The position numbers and the translations under genes were made by a program. Below are positions 26,126 to 35,252 of a stretch of DNA of 64,000 bases, piece after piece; position 1 is the first letter of the stretch, and each line of letters opens with the position of its first letter. The stretch lies in contig NZ_CP085324.1 of assembly GCF_020614395.1 (NCBI RefSeq), positions 186,001 through 250,000 on the forward strand. The letters run 5' to 3'. The DNA is from Salarchaeum japonicum. Its GTDB lineage: Archaea > Halobacteriota > Halobacteria > Halobacteriales > Halobacteriaceae. The notes beneath the pieces are model-generated. The model worked only from the letters and a program-made list of their open reading frames with translations, made no database searches and was not told where the DNA came from.

Positions 26126-27468
26126 TCGAGCGCGGCCGCGAAGTCTTCTGCGAGGTCGCGGGCGTGGTCGGCGCTCGTCGCTTCGGCGTACACGCGAACG
26201 ACGGGTTCGGTGCCGCTCGGGCGCGCAAGCACCCACGCGTCGCCGTAATCGAGGCGGTAACCGTCCACGGTGGTGAGGTCCGCGTCGGCGTCGCGGGCGT
26301 ACGATTCGGCCGCGCCGAGAATGCGTTCGCGTTCCGACTCGGAGTCGTAGGGGACGTTCACGCGGACGTTCCAGTAGTCGGCGTAGGGTTCGACGACCTC
26401 GCTCGCGGATTTCTCGGCGAGGAGTTCGAGGAAGCGCGCGCCGGTGTACGCGCCGTCCCGGGTGAGTCGGTAGTTCGGGAAGATGATGCCGCCGTTCCCC
26501 TCGCCGGCGACGGGCACGGTCTCGCCCTCGGCGTGGAGCTGGCGGATGCGGGTCATGATGCGCGTGCTCCCGACCGGCGTGAGGTCGAGGGTCGCACCCG
26601 CGTCCTCGCAGACGTCCACGAGGCGCTGACTGACGTTCACCGCCGACACCGCGGTGTCGCCCTCCCCTAACTCGGCGGCGGCGAGTGCGGCGAGCGCGGC
26701 GTCGCCCTCGACGTACGTGCCGGTCTCGTCGAAGAAGATGGCGCGGTCGGCGTCGCCGTCGTGCGCGATGCCCACGTCGGCGTCCGCGGCCTCCACGAGC
26801 CGTCCGAGGTCGGCGAGGTTCTCCTCGACCGGCTCGGGGTCGCGACCGGGGAACCGGCCGTCCGGCTGGCTGTTCACGGTGACGACCTCGCAGCCGAGTT
26901 CGCGGTAGAAGTCGGGGCTGGTGAGCGCGCCCGCGCCGTGTCCGGGGTCGAGCGCGACCGTCAATTCGGCGTCCCGGATGCGGTCAGTATCGACGGCGTC
27001 GATGAGCTGGTCGGTGTACCGCCGCCGCGCGTCCTCCACGGCGCGGTCGTCGCCCGTCTCGTCCCACGCGACGGTCTCGTAGGCGTCCCCGAGGAAGACG
27101 TTCTCCACGCGTTCGAGTTCGTCCACGGAAAGTTCGATTCCGTCGGGGCCGACGAGCTTCACGCCGTTGTACTCGGGCGGATTGTGCGACGCGGTAATCA
27201 TCATCGCCGGCACGCCCTCCTCCTCGCAGTACACCTGGGTTCCCGGGGTCGGAACGACGCCGAGTCGGTCCACGTCCGACCCGACGGCCTGCAAGCCCGC
27301 GGTCGCCGCGTTCGCGAGCATCCGGCCGGTCGCGCGCGTGTCCCGCGCGACGGCCACGCGGTCCGCCCCCCAGAGCGTCCCCGCCGCCTTCGCCACGTCG
27401 AGCACGAACCCGGGCGTGAGCTCCTCGTTCGCCACGCCCCGCGTCCCGCTCGACCCGAACACCTTCAT
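26122..27468 (-). CDS. glmM: Phosphoglucosamine mutase / phosphohexomutase
   Basis: Alpha-D-phosphohexomutase of 448 residues, interconverting hexose 6- and 1-phosphates. In archaea this subfamily supplies glucosamine-1-phosphate or mannose-1-phosphate for glycan and S-layer glycosylation. Signature elements are the phosphoserine S94 in TASHNPPEYNG, the Mg loop DGDADRA, the sugar-binding GEGNGG and the phosphate-binding RPSGTEPVVRV. The N terminus MKVFGSSGTRGVANEE is typical of GlmM. Single gene on this strand. Confidence 0.9.
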   Translation of the reverse strand: MKVFGSSGTRGVANEELTPGFVLDVAKAAGTLWGADRVAVARDTRATGRMLANAATAGLQAVGSDVDRLGVVPTPGTQVYCEEEGVPAMMITASHNPPEYNGVKLVGPDGIELSVDELERVENVFLGDAYETVAWDETGDDRAVEDARRRYTDQLIDAVDTDRIRDAELTVALDPGHGAGALTSPDFYRELGCEVVTVNSQPDGRFPGRDPEPVEENLADLGRLVEAADADVGIAHDGDADRAIFFDETGTYVEGDAALAALAAAELGEGDTAVSAVNVSQRLVDVCEDAGATLDLTPVGSTRIMTRIRQLHAEGETVPVAGEGNGGIIFPNYRLTRDGAYTGARFLELLAEKSASEVVEPYADYWNVRVNVPYDSESERERILGAAESYARDADADLTTVDGYRLDYGDAWVLARPSGTEPVVRVYAEATSADHARDLAEDFAAALD

Positions 27469-27504
27469 ACGCGTCCCTTAGTCCGGCCGTCCTAAGGCGT
27501 TCCG

Positions 27505-27912
27505 TTAGTGGTCGTGCGCGCCGTGTCCCTGGTCGTTCTCGGGTCGGGTGTCCACGAGGCTGATGTAGTACGGCTGGTCTTTGTAGTAGTACGCGCCCCG
27601 GATGGAGCCGCCGCAGAACTCGTAGAGCGCGTCCCCGAGTTCGTTCCCGGCTTCGAGTCGCACGCGAACTATCTGCCACTCGCCGGTCTCGGCCTGCGCG
27701 GCGAGCGCGAGCACGTTCTGGAGGTTCGGGTACGCCTCCACGAACGGCTCGTTCAGCGTGCACGTCGTCTCCGTCTCGCTCGCGGTGTCCTCCGTGATGG
27801 CCATCGCGCGCAACCGCCACTCCGGGGACTGCGTGCTCAGGGCTCCCGCACAGCCGGCGAGCGCGCCCAGCGTTCCGGTTCCGGCCGCCGCGAGGAACCC
27901 GCGTCGCTTCAT
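27505..27912 (-). CDS. Tat-exported lipoprotein, unknown function
   Basis: A 135-residue protein with a twin-arginine signal (MKRRGFLAAAGTGTLG) ending in a lipobox LAGC with Cys21, so it would be exported folded and lipid-anchored on the outer face of the membrane. The mature part has two further cysteines (C48 region TTCTLNE and FCGGS) and a histidine-rich tail GHGAHDH that may bind metal. No family is recognised. Confidence 0.75.
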   Translation of the reverse strand: MKRRGFLAAAGTGTLGALAGCAGALSTQSPEWRLRAMAITEDTASETETTCTLNEPFVEAYPNLQNVLALAAQAETGEWQIVRVRLEAGNELGDALYEFCGGSIRGAYYYKDQPYYISLVDTRPENDQGHGAHDH

Positions 27913-27977
27913 ACGCGGCCTTCTCGGTCGAGGCGGATAGCCGCAACGCTTTCACGCCGAAACCCGATGGGTCGGGT

Positions 27978-28757
27978 ATGCCGACCATCGACGAGAAACG
28001 CGTGTACGCCGAGAAGGAGGACAGCGAGGTCGTGCTCGTCGCCACCGGGATGGGCGTCGCCTCGGTGTCGGTGTCCGCCGACCAGATCGGTCGATTCGGC
28101 CTCGCACACCGCTGTACCGCCCGCGGCGTCGCGGCCCGTCCCGGCGAGGGCGCGGTCGCCACCGAGGACGGCGTCGTCGTCACCGCCGACGAGGACGAGT
28201 TTGAGGAAATCGGGTTCTCGCGTTCCGTCGCTGTCGGGTACGGAACGGGACTCCTCGCCGCCGACTCGTCGGGAACGCTCGCCGAGTACGCCGACGGCGA
28301 GTGGGTCGAACGCGGCGCGGTCGCGGACGCTCGCGCCATCGACGGCGACCTCGTCGCGGCCGCGGACGGCGTCCACCGCGTCACGCCCGACGGCGTCGAA
28401 CACGCCGGCCTGGACGACGCCGCCGACGTGGCCGCCGCCGGGCCGTACGCCGCGACCGCGGAGGGCCTGTTCCGACTCGGGAACGGCTGGCTCGACGAAC
28501 TTTCGGGAGACGCGACCGCCGTGGTCGCGGACGGCGAGCGCGCGCACGCCGTCGTGGACGGCGCGCTCCACGAACGCACGCCCGACGGCTGGCGGGAACG
28601 CTCGACTCACGCGGACGCCGCGCTGGTCGATGTGGCGCACGGCGACGGCGCGGTGTACGCCATCACCGCGGACGCGACCCTGCTCGTGGACGCGGGCGAC
28701 GGCTGGCGCTCCCGAACCCTGGGACTTCGCGACGTGGCGGGCATCGCCGTCCCCTAG
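27978..28757 (+). CDS. Beta-propeller-like protein of the HVO_0234 type
   Basis: A 259-residue protein made of repeating ~40-residue beta units (AATEDGVVVTADEDEFEE-like, YADGEWVERGAVADAR, FRLGNGWLDELSGDA, LHERTPDGWRERSTHAD), consistent with a six- or seven-bladed propeller. It begins MPTIDEKRVYAEKEDSEVV as in haloarchaeal proteins of the HVO_0234 family. Role unknown, probably protein binding. It shares a CTAG stop overlap with the convergent regulator gene. Confidence 0.75.
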   Translation: MPTIDEKRVYAEKEDSEVVLVATGMGVASVSVSADQIGRFGLAHRCTARGVAARPGEGAVATEDGVVVTADEDEFEEIGFSRSVAVGYGTGLLAADSSGTLAEYADGEWVERGAVADARAIDGDLVAAADGVHRVTPDGVEHAGLDDAADVAAAGPYAATAEGLFRLGNGWLDELSGDATAVVADGERAHAVVDGALHERTPDGWRERSTHADAALVDVAHGDGAVYAITADATLLVDAGDGWRSRTLGLRDVAGIAVP

Positions 28758-29572
28758 CGGGCGTGCCGGTACGCCAGCACCGCGAGCAACACGACCAGGC
28801 CGCCCGCGAAGAACACGAGACCGGGCGCGAGCACGTCCGGACTCGCCGCCGCGGCCTCCGCGGTCGTGGTCGCGGTCTGCGTCACCGTGTCCGCCGTCGT
28901 CGGTGCCGCCGTCTGCGTCACTGCCTCCGTCGTCTGCGTGTACGACACCTGCGTCCCCGTCGCCTCCGCCGTGGTTCGCGTCATCGTCGTCGCGCCGTCG
29001 GTGGTCTGCGCCGCCGTCGTCACCGCGTCCGTCGTCGTCTCCGTTGTCGTCGTCTCCGCGACCGTTCCGCCGTCGGTCGTGGTGGTGGTTTCGGTGACGT
29101 TCCCGGTCGGCGCGCCGGAACTGGGGGCGAGCGTGCCTTCCTCGGCGAACCGCTGGACGGCGACCGCGCCGACCGCGAGCGCGCCGACGCCGCCGACGAG
29201 TTCGCGGAGCACCGTCAGGAGCGTGGAGCGGTCGTCGTCGTCGCCCGCGAACACGACGAGGCTCGTGTCCGTCGGCGCGTACACCTTCATCTCCGTTCCG
29301 CGCTCCGAGTACCACGTGTCTACGACCTCCACCAGGCCCGCGTCCTGGAGGTTGTCGAGGTGGTAGCGGACGTTCTGCACGGTCGTGTCCGTCACGTCCG
29401 CGAGGTCAGACGCCGTCCGGGGGTCGTCGTGGAGCGCCGCGTACGCGGCGCGCGCCGTTCCCGAGGAGAGCGCGGCGAACACGTCGTCCGCGGCGTCCTC
29501 CGAGATATCGACCAGCCGCGGCTCGTCGGCGTCGGCGGACGCGGACGACCGGAACGGGAACAGCCGACTCAT
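28754..29572 (-). CDS. Membrane-anchored winged-helix (ArsR-like) regulator with Thr-rich exterior segment
   Basis: A 272-residue protein. Residues ~25-95 are an ArsR-type winged helix (FAALSSGTARAAYAALHDD, DLADVTDTTVQNVRYHL, AGLVEVVDTWYSERG). A first hydrophobic segment follows around 120-140 (LVGGVGALAVGAVAV), then ~90 residues that are mostly Thr, Ala and Gln (TETTTTTDGGT, and so on), and a C-terminal helix VLAPGLVFFAGGLVVLLAVL. This suggests a DNA-binding domain tethered to the membrane with a probably O-glycosylated outside loop that could sense the surface state (inference). Confidence 0.8.
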   Translation of the reverse strand: MSRLFPFRSSASADADEPRLVDISEDAADDVFAALSSGTARAAYAALHDDPRTASDLADVTDTTVQNVRYHLDNLQDAGLVEVVDTWYSERGTEMKVYAPTDTSLVVFAGDDDDRSTLLTVLRELVGGVGALAVGAVAVQRFAEEGTLAPSSGAPTGNVTETTTTTDGGTVAETTTTETTTDAVTTAAQTTDGATTMTRTTAEATGTQVSYTQTTEAVTQTAAPTTADTVTQTATTTAEAAAASPDVLAPGLVFFAGGLVVLLAVLAYRHAR

Positions 29573-29659
29573 CGACCGGGAGTGTGGAGTGCGCCGACAA
29601 GTGCTTTCCGTGTGCCGCGGACCGAAACCGATACCCCCCGTCGGACGCAGGACTCACGT

Positions 29660-30502
29660 ATGATACTCAGCGGGTCGTCCTCGCAGGGGCTCGCCGCCGC
29701 GCTCGCCGCGGAACTCGGGGAGCCGCTCGCGGACGTGGAGTACGAGCGGTTCCCGGACGGCGAACGCCTCGTCCGCATCCCCCCCGTGGATGGCCGGGCG
29801 GTCGTCGTCTGCAGCACCACCGGGGACGAGGACTACGTCGAACTCCTCCAGTTACAGGACGCCGCCCGGGAGGCGGGCGCGAGCGAGGTCGTCACCGTCA
29901 TCCCCTACATGGGGTACGCGCGCCAGGACGACGCCTTCGAACCCGGCGAACCCGTCTCGGCGCGGGCGCTCGCGCGCGCCGTCTCCACCGGCACGGACAG
30001 AGTCCTCACCGTGAACGTCCACGAGACCGGCGTCTGCGACTTCTTCACCGTGCCGACGGCGAACGTGAACGCCGCGCCCCGGCTCGCCGCCGCGCTCCCC
30101 GACGACCTCCGCGACCCCGTGTTCGTCGCGCCCGACGCCGGCGCGATACACCTCGCGCAGTCCGTGCGGGACGCCTACGGCCCCGGCGACGCGGACTACT
30201 TCGAGAAGACTCGGCACTCGGGAACGGACGTGGATATCGAACCGAGCGACACCGACGTAACGGGGCGGGACGTGGTCGTCGTGGACGACATCATCGCCAC
30301 CGGCTCCACGATGAGCGAAGCCATCAGCGTCCTCGACGCGCCCGAACGCGTCTACGTCACGTGCGTCCACCCGCTGCTCGCCGGGAACGCGCGCACCAAA
30401 CTTGCGAACGCCGGCGCGGAGAAAATTTATGGCACTGACACCATCGAGCGCGCCGTCAGCGAAGTCAGCGCCGCCGAAGCCGTCGCCGCCGCCCTCTCCT
30501 AG
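29660..30502 (+). CDS. prs: Ribose-phosphate pyrophosphokinase (PRPP synthetase)
   Basis: Transfers pyrophosphate from ATP to ribose-5-phosphate, giving PRPP for purine, pyrimidine, histidine and tryptophan synthesis. It is 280 residues, like archaeal class enzymes. Motifs: YERFPDGERLVRI, the catalytic loop region MGYARQDDAFEPGEPVSA, and the PRPP loop VVVDDIIATGSTMSEA. The ATG at 29660 is the first that matches family length. The stop overlaps that of the convergent ileS in a shared CTAG. Confidence 0.93.
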   Translation: MILSGSSSQGLAAALAAELGEPLADVEYERFPDGERLVRIPPVDGRAVVVCSTTGDEDYVELLQLQDAAREAGASEVVTVIPYMGYARQDDAFEPGEPVSARALARAVSTGTDRVLTVNVHETGVCDFFTVPTANVNAAPRLAAALPDDLRDPVFVAPDAGAIHLAQSVRDAYGPGDADYFEKTRHSGTDVDIEPSDTDVTGRDVVVVDDIIATGSTMSEAISVLDAPERVYVTCVHPLLAGNARTKLANAGAEKIYGTDTIERAVSEVSAAEAVAAALS

Positions 30503-33500
30503 ACTTTCTGCACGCCGAGTATCATTCGCACGCCCTCGACGTCCTCGTACTCCTCCACGACCGCGTTCGCGGTGTCCTCGCTGACCTCCGCGAGTTCGCG
30601 CGCCCGCACCTCTTCCGTGATGAGGTCTTCGCGCTCGTGGATGAGGCGGGCGACCCGGTCGTCGAACACTCGGACGTCGAGGCGAATCTGGGCGTCCATG
30701 TCGAGGTCGAGGTCTTTCCGTAGCTCCTGGGCGCGCCGGATGACCTCGCGGGCGTAGCCCTCGCTCTCCACATCGTCGTCCAACGTGGTGTCGAGGTAGA
30801 CGGTGCCGCCGTCGAAGTCCGTCGCCGCCACGTCCGCGGGCGTCTCCTCCACGAACTCCACCATCTCGGGCGTGAGTTCGACCTCGCGGCCGAGCGCGTC
30901 ACGCACGACGGCTTCGAGTTCGTCGAGGTCGTCGCTCGCGACCCGCGCCTCGTTCAGCGCGTCCATCACGTCGCCGGCGTCCCCGCCGAACGCCGGGCCG
31001 AGCACGCTCATGTCGGCGCGCGCGGAGTACTCGACGTTCCCGTAGTTCTTCTCGGGGCCGACGACCGTTATCGTTCTCGCGTTCAGGCGGTCTGCGAGCA
31101 TGCCGCGGTGGCTCTCCACGGCGTCCACGACCGCCTCGGAGTCGGCGTCCACGGTGACCTCCGCGACCGGCCACCGGAGCTTCCGACCGGCCTGCTGGCG
31201 GGCGTTCCCGCCCGCCTCCTCGATGCGGCGGAGCACGGCCACGTCGTCTTCGAGCGCCGGCTGGCGGTAGCGCTCCTCCTCCGCGGGGTAGTCGCACATG
31301 TGGACGGTCGGGTGGCCGTCGTCGCCCGTGAGGTATCCGTAGATTTCCTCGCTGACGAACGGCGCGTACGGCGCGAGCAGCCGCACCACTTCGAGGAGAA
31401 CCTTGTAGAGCGTCGCGTACGCCGCGGTCTTCGCCTCGGTCTGGTCTTCCTCCCAGACGCGGTCGCGGACGAGCTGGACGTAGTACCGCGAGACGTCCTC
31501 CACGACGAACGAGAGCAGTTCGTCGAGCGCGCGGTGCTGCTCGAAGTCGTCCCAGTAGGCGTTCATCTCGTGTTTGACAGCCTGCAACCGGGAGAGCAGC
31601 CACTCGTCCTCCACGAGCAGGGCGTCGTCGTCCACGGCGAGTTCGACGCCGCTCCCGCCCGCGGACTCCGGCACGTCGGGATCGAAGCCGTCCATCCGCA
31701 TGTAGGGGAGAGGGAAGCGGAAGACGTTCCAGAGGATGTTGAGGTCGCGCGCCATGTTCTCCGTCTCGTCCCAGGAGAAACTCATATCGTCGCCCTGCGG
31801 CGTGACGGACAGCAGGAACAGCCGCATCGGATCCGCGCCGTACTCCGAGATGACCTCCTGGGGTTCGATGGTGATGCCCTTCGACTTCGACATCCCGCGG
31901 CCGTCCGGCATGTTCGCGTACCCGTGCATGAGGACTTCCTCGTAGGGCACTTCGTCCATCGCGGCCGTCCCCATCCCGAGCTGACTCCAGAACCAGCCCC
32001 GGGTCTGGTCGTGCGCCTCCATGATGAGGTCGGCCGGCCAGAGCTCCTCGAAGTCCGCCGTCTCGCTCGGGTAGTTCAGCGTCCCCCACGAGGCCACCGA
32101 GGAGTCGAGCCACACGTCGAACACGTCCGGCACGCGCTCGTACGTCACGCCCTCTCTGGTGATGGTCACGTCGTCCACGGTCGGCTTGTGGATGTCCAAC
32201 TCCTCGGGGTCGAGGTCTTGGTCTGCGAGTTCGGCGAGTTCCTCGCGGCTCCCGACGACGATGCGGTCGTCGGGGTGCTCGCCCTTCGTCCCCTCCGCGA
32301 CCCAGATGGGGACGGGAATCCCCCAGTAGCGCTGCCGGGAGACGTTCCAGTCGGGCGCGCTCTCGATGAAGTCCCGGAACCGGTTGTCGCGCGCCCACTG
32401 CGGGTGCCACTCCGAGTCCTCCATGTTGTCGAGGAGGTCGTCCTTCACGTCGGTGATGGTGATGAACCACTGGTCGGTCGCGAGCTGGAGGATGGGCGTG
32501 TCGCACCGCCAGCAGTGGCCGTACGAGTGCGTCACGGTACCGGACGCGAGCAGGAGGCCCTTCCGCGCGAGGTCGTCCGTGATTTCCTCGTCGGCGTCCT
32601 TCACGAACTGCCCCTCGTACTTCCCGCCCTGCTCGGTGTACGTGCCGTCGCCCGCCACGGGACAGAAGACGGGGAGGCCGAGTTCCTCGCCGCGCTCGAA
32701 GTCCACCTCACCGTGGCCGGGCGCGGAGTGCACGAGACCGGTGTCTTCGGCCTCGACGTAGTCCGCGTGGTAGACGCGTCCAGTGTCCTCGGTGTCTGGG
32801 TTGTCCGGGACTTCCTCCCGGAGCGGGTGGTCGTACTCCCAGCCGAGCATGTGACTGCCGGGGAAGGAGTCGAGAACCTCGTAGTCGTCGTAGCGGCCCT
32901 TCGAGAGGACGTTCTCCACGCAGTCCTCCGCGACGTAGAGCACGTCGCGTTCGCCGTCCTTCTCCGCCGCGACCTTCTGGTACGTGAGGTCTTCGTGCAC
33001 GGCGACGAACTCGTTCGCGGGAATCGTCCACGGCGTCGTCGTGTAGATGACGAGACTTCCCTCCTCGTCCGCGAGGGGGAACTTCACGTAGACGGTCGGG
33101 TCTTCGACGTCCTCGTACTCGACTTCGTTGTTCGCGATGGCGGTCTCACAGCGCGGGCACTGACTGATGGAGCGCTTGCCCTGCTCCACGAGGTCGCGTT
33201 CGGCGGCGCGCGAGAACCCCCACCACGCGGCCTCCATGTACGTCGGGTCGATGGTCTTGTAGGGGTTCTCCCAGTCCATCCACACGCCGAACGACTTGAA
33301 GTCGGACTGCAGGCCCTCCAGCTGGGACTCCGCGAACGACTTGCACTCCTCGATGAACGCCTCGATGCCGTACTCCTCGATGTCCTTCTTGTTCTCGAAC
33401 CCCAGTTTCTCCTCGACCTTCGTCTCGATGGGAAGCCCGTGCATGTCGTAGCCCGGGCGGTCGGTCACGTCGTAGCCCTGCATCCGGTGGTAGCGGATGT

Positions 33501-33708
33501 AGGCGTCCTTGAGCGTCTTGTTCCACGTCGTCCCCATGTGCGCCGCGCCGCTCGTGTACGGCGGGCCGTCCACGAAGAAGAAGTCCTCGCCGTCCGCCCG
33601 GTGCTGTTTCGTCCGTTCGTATGCGTCGACCTCGTCCCAGTACTCGAACACCCGTTCTCGTACGTCCTCGGGGTCGTACTGGTCGGGGACCGAAGCGAAG
33701 CGTTCCAT
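30499..33708 (-). CDS. ileS: Isoleucyl-tRNA synthetase
   Basis: Charges tRNA-Ile, class I aminoacyl-tRNA synthetase of 1069 residues. The HIGH-type motif is GAAHMGTTWNK and the KMSKS motif is GRGMSKSKG. Between them lies the CP1 editing domain. Zinc-type cysteine pairs are CPRCETA and CWRCDTP. The C-terminal anticodon-binding domain (VEEYEDVEGVRMILG at the end) is complete. The start MERFASVPDQYDPEDVRER is directly downstream of a TATA box, so the mRNA is leaderless. Single gene. Confidence 0.97.
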   Translation of the reverse strand: MERFASVPDQYDPEDVRERVFEYWDEVDAYERTKQHRADGEDFFFVDGPPYTSGAAHMGTTWNKTLKDAYIRYHRMQGYDVTDRPGYDMHGLPIETKVEEKLGFENKKDIEEYGIEAFIEECKSFAESQLEGLQSDFKSFGVWMDWENPYKTIDPTYMEAAWWGFSRAAERDLVEQGKRSISQCPRCETAIANNEVEYEDVEDPTVYVKFPLADEEGSLVIYTTTPWTIPANEFVAVHEDLTYQKVAAEKDGERDVLYVAEDCVENVLSKGRYDDYEVLDSFPGSHMLGWEYDHPLREEVPDNPDTEDTGRVYHADYVEAEDTGLVHSAPGHGEVDFERGEELGLPVFCPVAGDGTYTEQGGKYEGQFVKDADEEITDDLARKGLLLASGTVTHSYGHCWRCDTPILQLATDQWFITITDVKDDLLDNMEDSEWHPQWARDNRFRDFIESAPDWNVSRQRYWGIPVPIWVAEGTKGEHPDDRIVVGSREELAELADQDLDPEELDIHKPTVDDVTITREGVTYERVPDVFDVWLDSSVASWGTLNYPSETADFEELWPADLIMEAHDQTRGWFWSQLGMGTAAMDEVPYEEVLMHGYANMPDGRGMSKSKGITIEPQEVISEYGADPMRLFLLSVTPQGDDMSFSWDETENMARDLNILWNVFRFPLPYMRMDGFDPDVPESAGGSGVELAVDDDALLVEDEWLLSRLQAVKHEMNAYWDDFEQHRALDELLSFVVEDVSRYYVQLVRDRVWEEDQTEAKTAAYATLYKVLLEVVRLLAPYAPFVSEEIYGYLTGDDGHPTVHMCDYPAEEERYRQPALEDDVAVLRRIEEAGGNARQQAGRKLRWPVAEVTVDADSEAVVDAVESHRGMLADRLNARTITVVGPEKNYGNVEYSARADMSVLGPAFGGDAGDVMDALNEARVASDDLDELEAVVRDALGREVELTPEMVEFVEETPADVAATDFDGGTVYLDTTLDDDVESEGYAREVIRRAQELRKDLDLDMDAQIRLDVRVFDDRVARLIHEREDLITEEVRARELAEVSEDTANAVVEEYEDVEGVRMILGVQKV

Positions 33709-33731
33709 ACGCGTGACTCTGACGCGCCCCG

Positions 33732-33738
33732 CTAAAAG
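33732..33738 (-). promoter_or_regulatory. TATA box of ileS
   Basis: CTTTTAG on the minus strand, centred 27 bases upstream of the ileS ATG. Confidence 0.55.
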
Positions 33739-33756
33739 GGTGTTCGGTCCTGCAGT

Positions 33757-33984
33757 CTACGCGTTTCGCGACGCCAGGCGCTTCCGGGCTTCCGCGCCGA
33801 ACAGGAACACGCCGGCGTACAGCGCGGCCGACCCGACGAACGCCAGCCAGAGCGCGAGCGTGGTTCGTCCGCCGCTGTACGTCGAGACGGCGGTGAGGTC
33901 TACCAGCGCGCCCGCCACGGTGAACAGGAGCGCGCCGAGCGCGAACGCGACCGGTTCCGCGAGTTCCACGAGGAGTTCGAGCAT
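33757..33984 (-). CDS. Small two-helix membrane protein, unknown
   Basis: A 75-residue protein with two membrane helices (VAFALGALLFTVAGALVDL and LALWLAFVGSAALYAGVFLF) separated by a short polar turn, and a basic tail EARKRLASRNA. The start MLELLVELAEPV was chosen over a frame extending 20 residues upstream because that extension is basic, unrelated and overlaps the promoter region. It precedes ileS on the same strand but has a 48-base gap with its own ileS promoter. Confidence 0.6.
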   Translation of the reverse strand: MLELLVELAEPVAFALGALLFTVAGALVDLTAVSTYSGGRTTLALWLAFVGSAALYAGVFLFGAEARKRLASRNA

Positions 33985-34111
33985 ACCCTTCCTCACGCGC
34001 GAACACTCAAGGCTCTTTTCGAACCGCGAATACCTAATACGCATATAATCTCATTAGCACTCACTAGTGACCTCACCTTATCCCCTTCTAATTGGACGAA
34101 TATATGGGGAA

Positions 34112-34121
34112 ATCGTATATA
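34112..34121. promoter_or_regulatory. Palindromic TATA region CGTATATACG
   Basis: A perfect 10-base palindrome in a 130-base AT-rich stretch (34020-34150) between two divergent genes. Centred ~37 bases upstream of the acetyltransferase ATG, it can be the TATA box with a short leader. Its symmetry may also allow regulator binding. Confidence 0.45.
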
Positions 34122-34153
34122 CGTGTCCGAAAGTACGCCTAGTCGTGAGAACG

Positions 34154-34723
34154 ATGGCTGAAACGGACGCAAAACACGACGCTGGAACGCTGGTCGGCGA
34201 CCACTCGCCGCGACCCGTCGTCCGGTCGGTCGTCGACGACGAAGACCGCACCCTCACCCTCCGCACGTACCCCCGGCTCCCCGAACCCGAACTCGACGCG
34301 CTCGTCGGGATGTACGACGACTTCAACCCGGCCGACCGCGCGCAGGGCATCCCGCCCGCCGGCGTCCCCCAGATAGCCGCGTGGCTCTCCGGCCTCCGCG
34401 ACGGCTACCACGTCGTCGCCAGCCACGACGGCGACCCCGTCGGGCACGCCGCGCTCGTCCCCGACCACGACGGCGCGTACGAACTCGCCATCTTCGTCCA
34501 CCACGACTACCAGGGCGCGCACGTCGGCACCACCATCCTGCGCTCCCTGCTCGCGCGCGCCGACGAAGCCGGCATCGCCGTCCGTCTGCACGTCGAACGA
34601 ACCAACCGGCCCGCGGTCTCGCTCTACGAGAACCTCGGGTTCGAGACCGTCCGCACGCGGCCCTGCGAGTACACGATGCGCCGTTCGCCCGAGGACGGCG
34701 TCTGGACGGACACCTCCCTGTAG
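34154..34723 (+). CDS. GNAT-family N-acetyltransferase
   Basis: A 189-residue acetyl-CoA-dependent acetyltransferase; substrate unknown. The core GNAT fold spans about residues 40-180 with HVVASHDGDPVGHAALV, ELAIFVHHDYQGAHVGT (acetyl-CoA-binding motif A region, somewhat unusual as Q-G-A-H-V-G-T) and RPAVSLYENLGFETV (motif B). The start MAETDAKHDAGT matches a promoter 30-40 bases upstream; the frame is open further but enters the AT-rich promoter. Confidence 0.85.
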   Translation: MAETDAKHDAGTLVGDHSPRPVVRSVVDDEDRTLTLRTYPRLPEPELDALVGMYDDFNPADRAQGIPPAGVPQIAAWLSGLRDGYHVVASHDGDPVGHAALVPDHDGAYELAIFVHHDYQGAHVGTTILRSLLARADEAGIAVRLHVERTNRPAVSLYENLGFETVRTRPCEYTMRRSPEDGVWTDTSL

Positions 34724-34760
34724 CCGTACTTTCTTACTCCCGCCCGCCGTGGCCCCGCGT

Positions 34761-35201
34761 ATGGACGACTGCATCTTCTGTCAGATCGTCGCCGGCGACA
34801 TCCCCGCGCGCGTCGTGTACGAGGACGAGGACGTGCTCGCGTTCCTCGACGCGAACCCACTCGCGCCCGGGCACACGCTCGTCATCCCGAAAACCCACTA
34901 CGAGACGCTGGACGAGGTACCGCCCGAACCCGGCGAGATGATGTTCGCCGCCGTCCACTACCTCACGCCCATCGTGGAGGACGCCGTGGACGCCGACGGG
35001 TCGAACATCGGGTTCAACAACGGCGCGGCCGCCGGCCAGGAAGTCCCGCACGTCCACGGCCACATCGTCCCGCGATTCGAGGACGACGGCGGCAGCCCCA
35101 TCCACGCGGTCGCCGGCAGTCCCCCCGACCTCGACGACGACGAACTCGACGCGCTCGCGGACGACATCGCGGACGCGGCCGGCGACCACACCCCGGACTA
35201 A
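34761..35201 (+). CDS. HIT-family nucleotide hydrolase
   Basis: A 146-residue histidine-triad protein: N-terminal CIFCQIVAGDIPARVVYED, then LAPGHTLVIPKTHYET and the triad PHVHGHIVPR, in which the central histidine forms the nucleotidyl intermediate. The CxxC at the N terminus is typical of zinc-containing HIT proteins. Probably hydrolyses AMP-lysine- or AMP-phosphoramidate-type substrates or dinucleoside polyphosphates. It follows the acetyltransferase gene by 37 bases. Confidence 0.93.
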   Translation: MDDCIFCQIVAGDIPARVVYEDEDVLAFLDANPLAPGHTLVIPKTHYETLDEVPPEPGEMMFAAVHYLTPIVEDAVDADGSNIGFNNGAAAGQEVPHVHGHIVPRFEDDGGSPIHAVAGSPPDLDDDELDALADDIADAAGDHTPD

Positions 35202-35219
35202 TTCCGCGGAAAATAGGGA

Positions 35220-35228
35220 TATTTTAAT
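35220..35228 (+). promoter_or_regulatory. TATA box for the ParA-like gene
   Basis: TATTTTAAT centred 29 bases before the ATG at 35253, fixing that start over a TTG six bases upstream. Confidence 0.55.
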
Positions 35229-35252
35229 CCGAGAGGGGGCGTAGAGTTGTCG

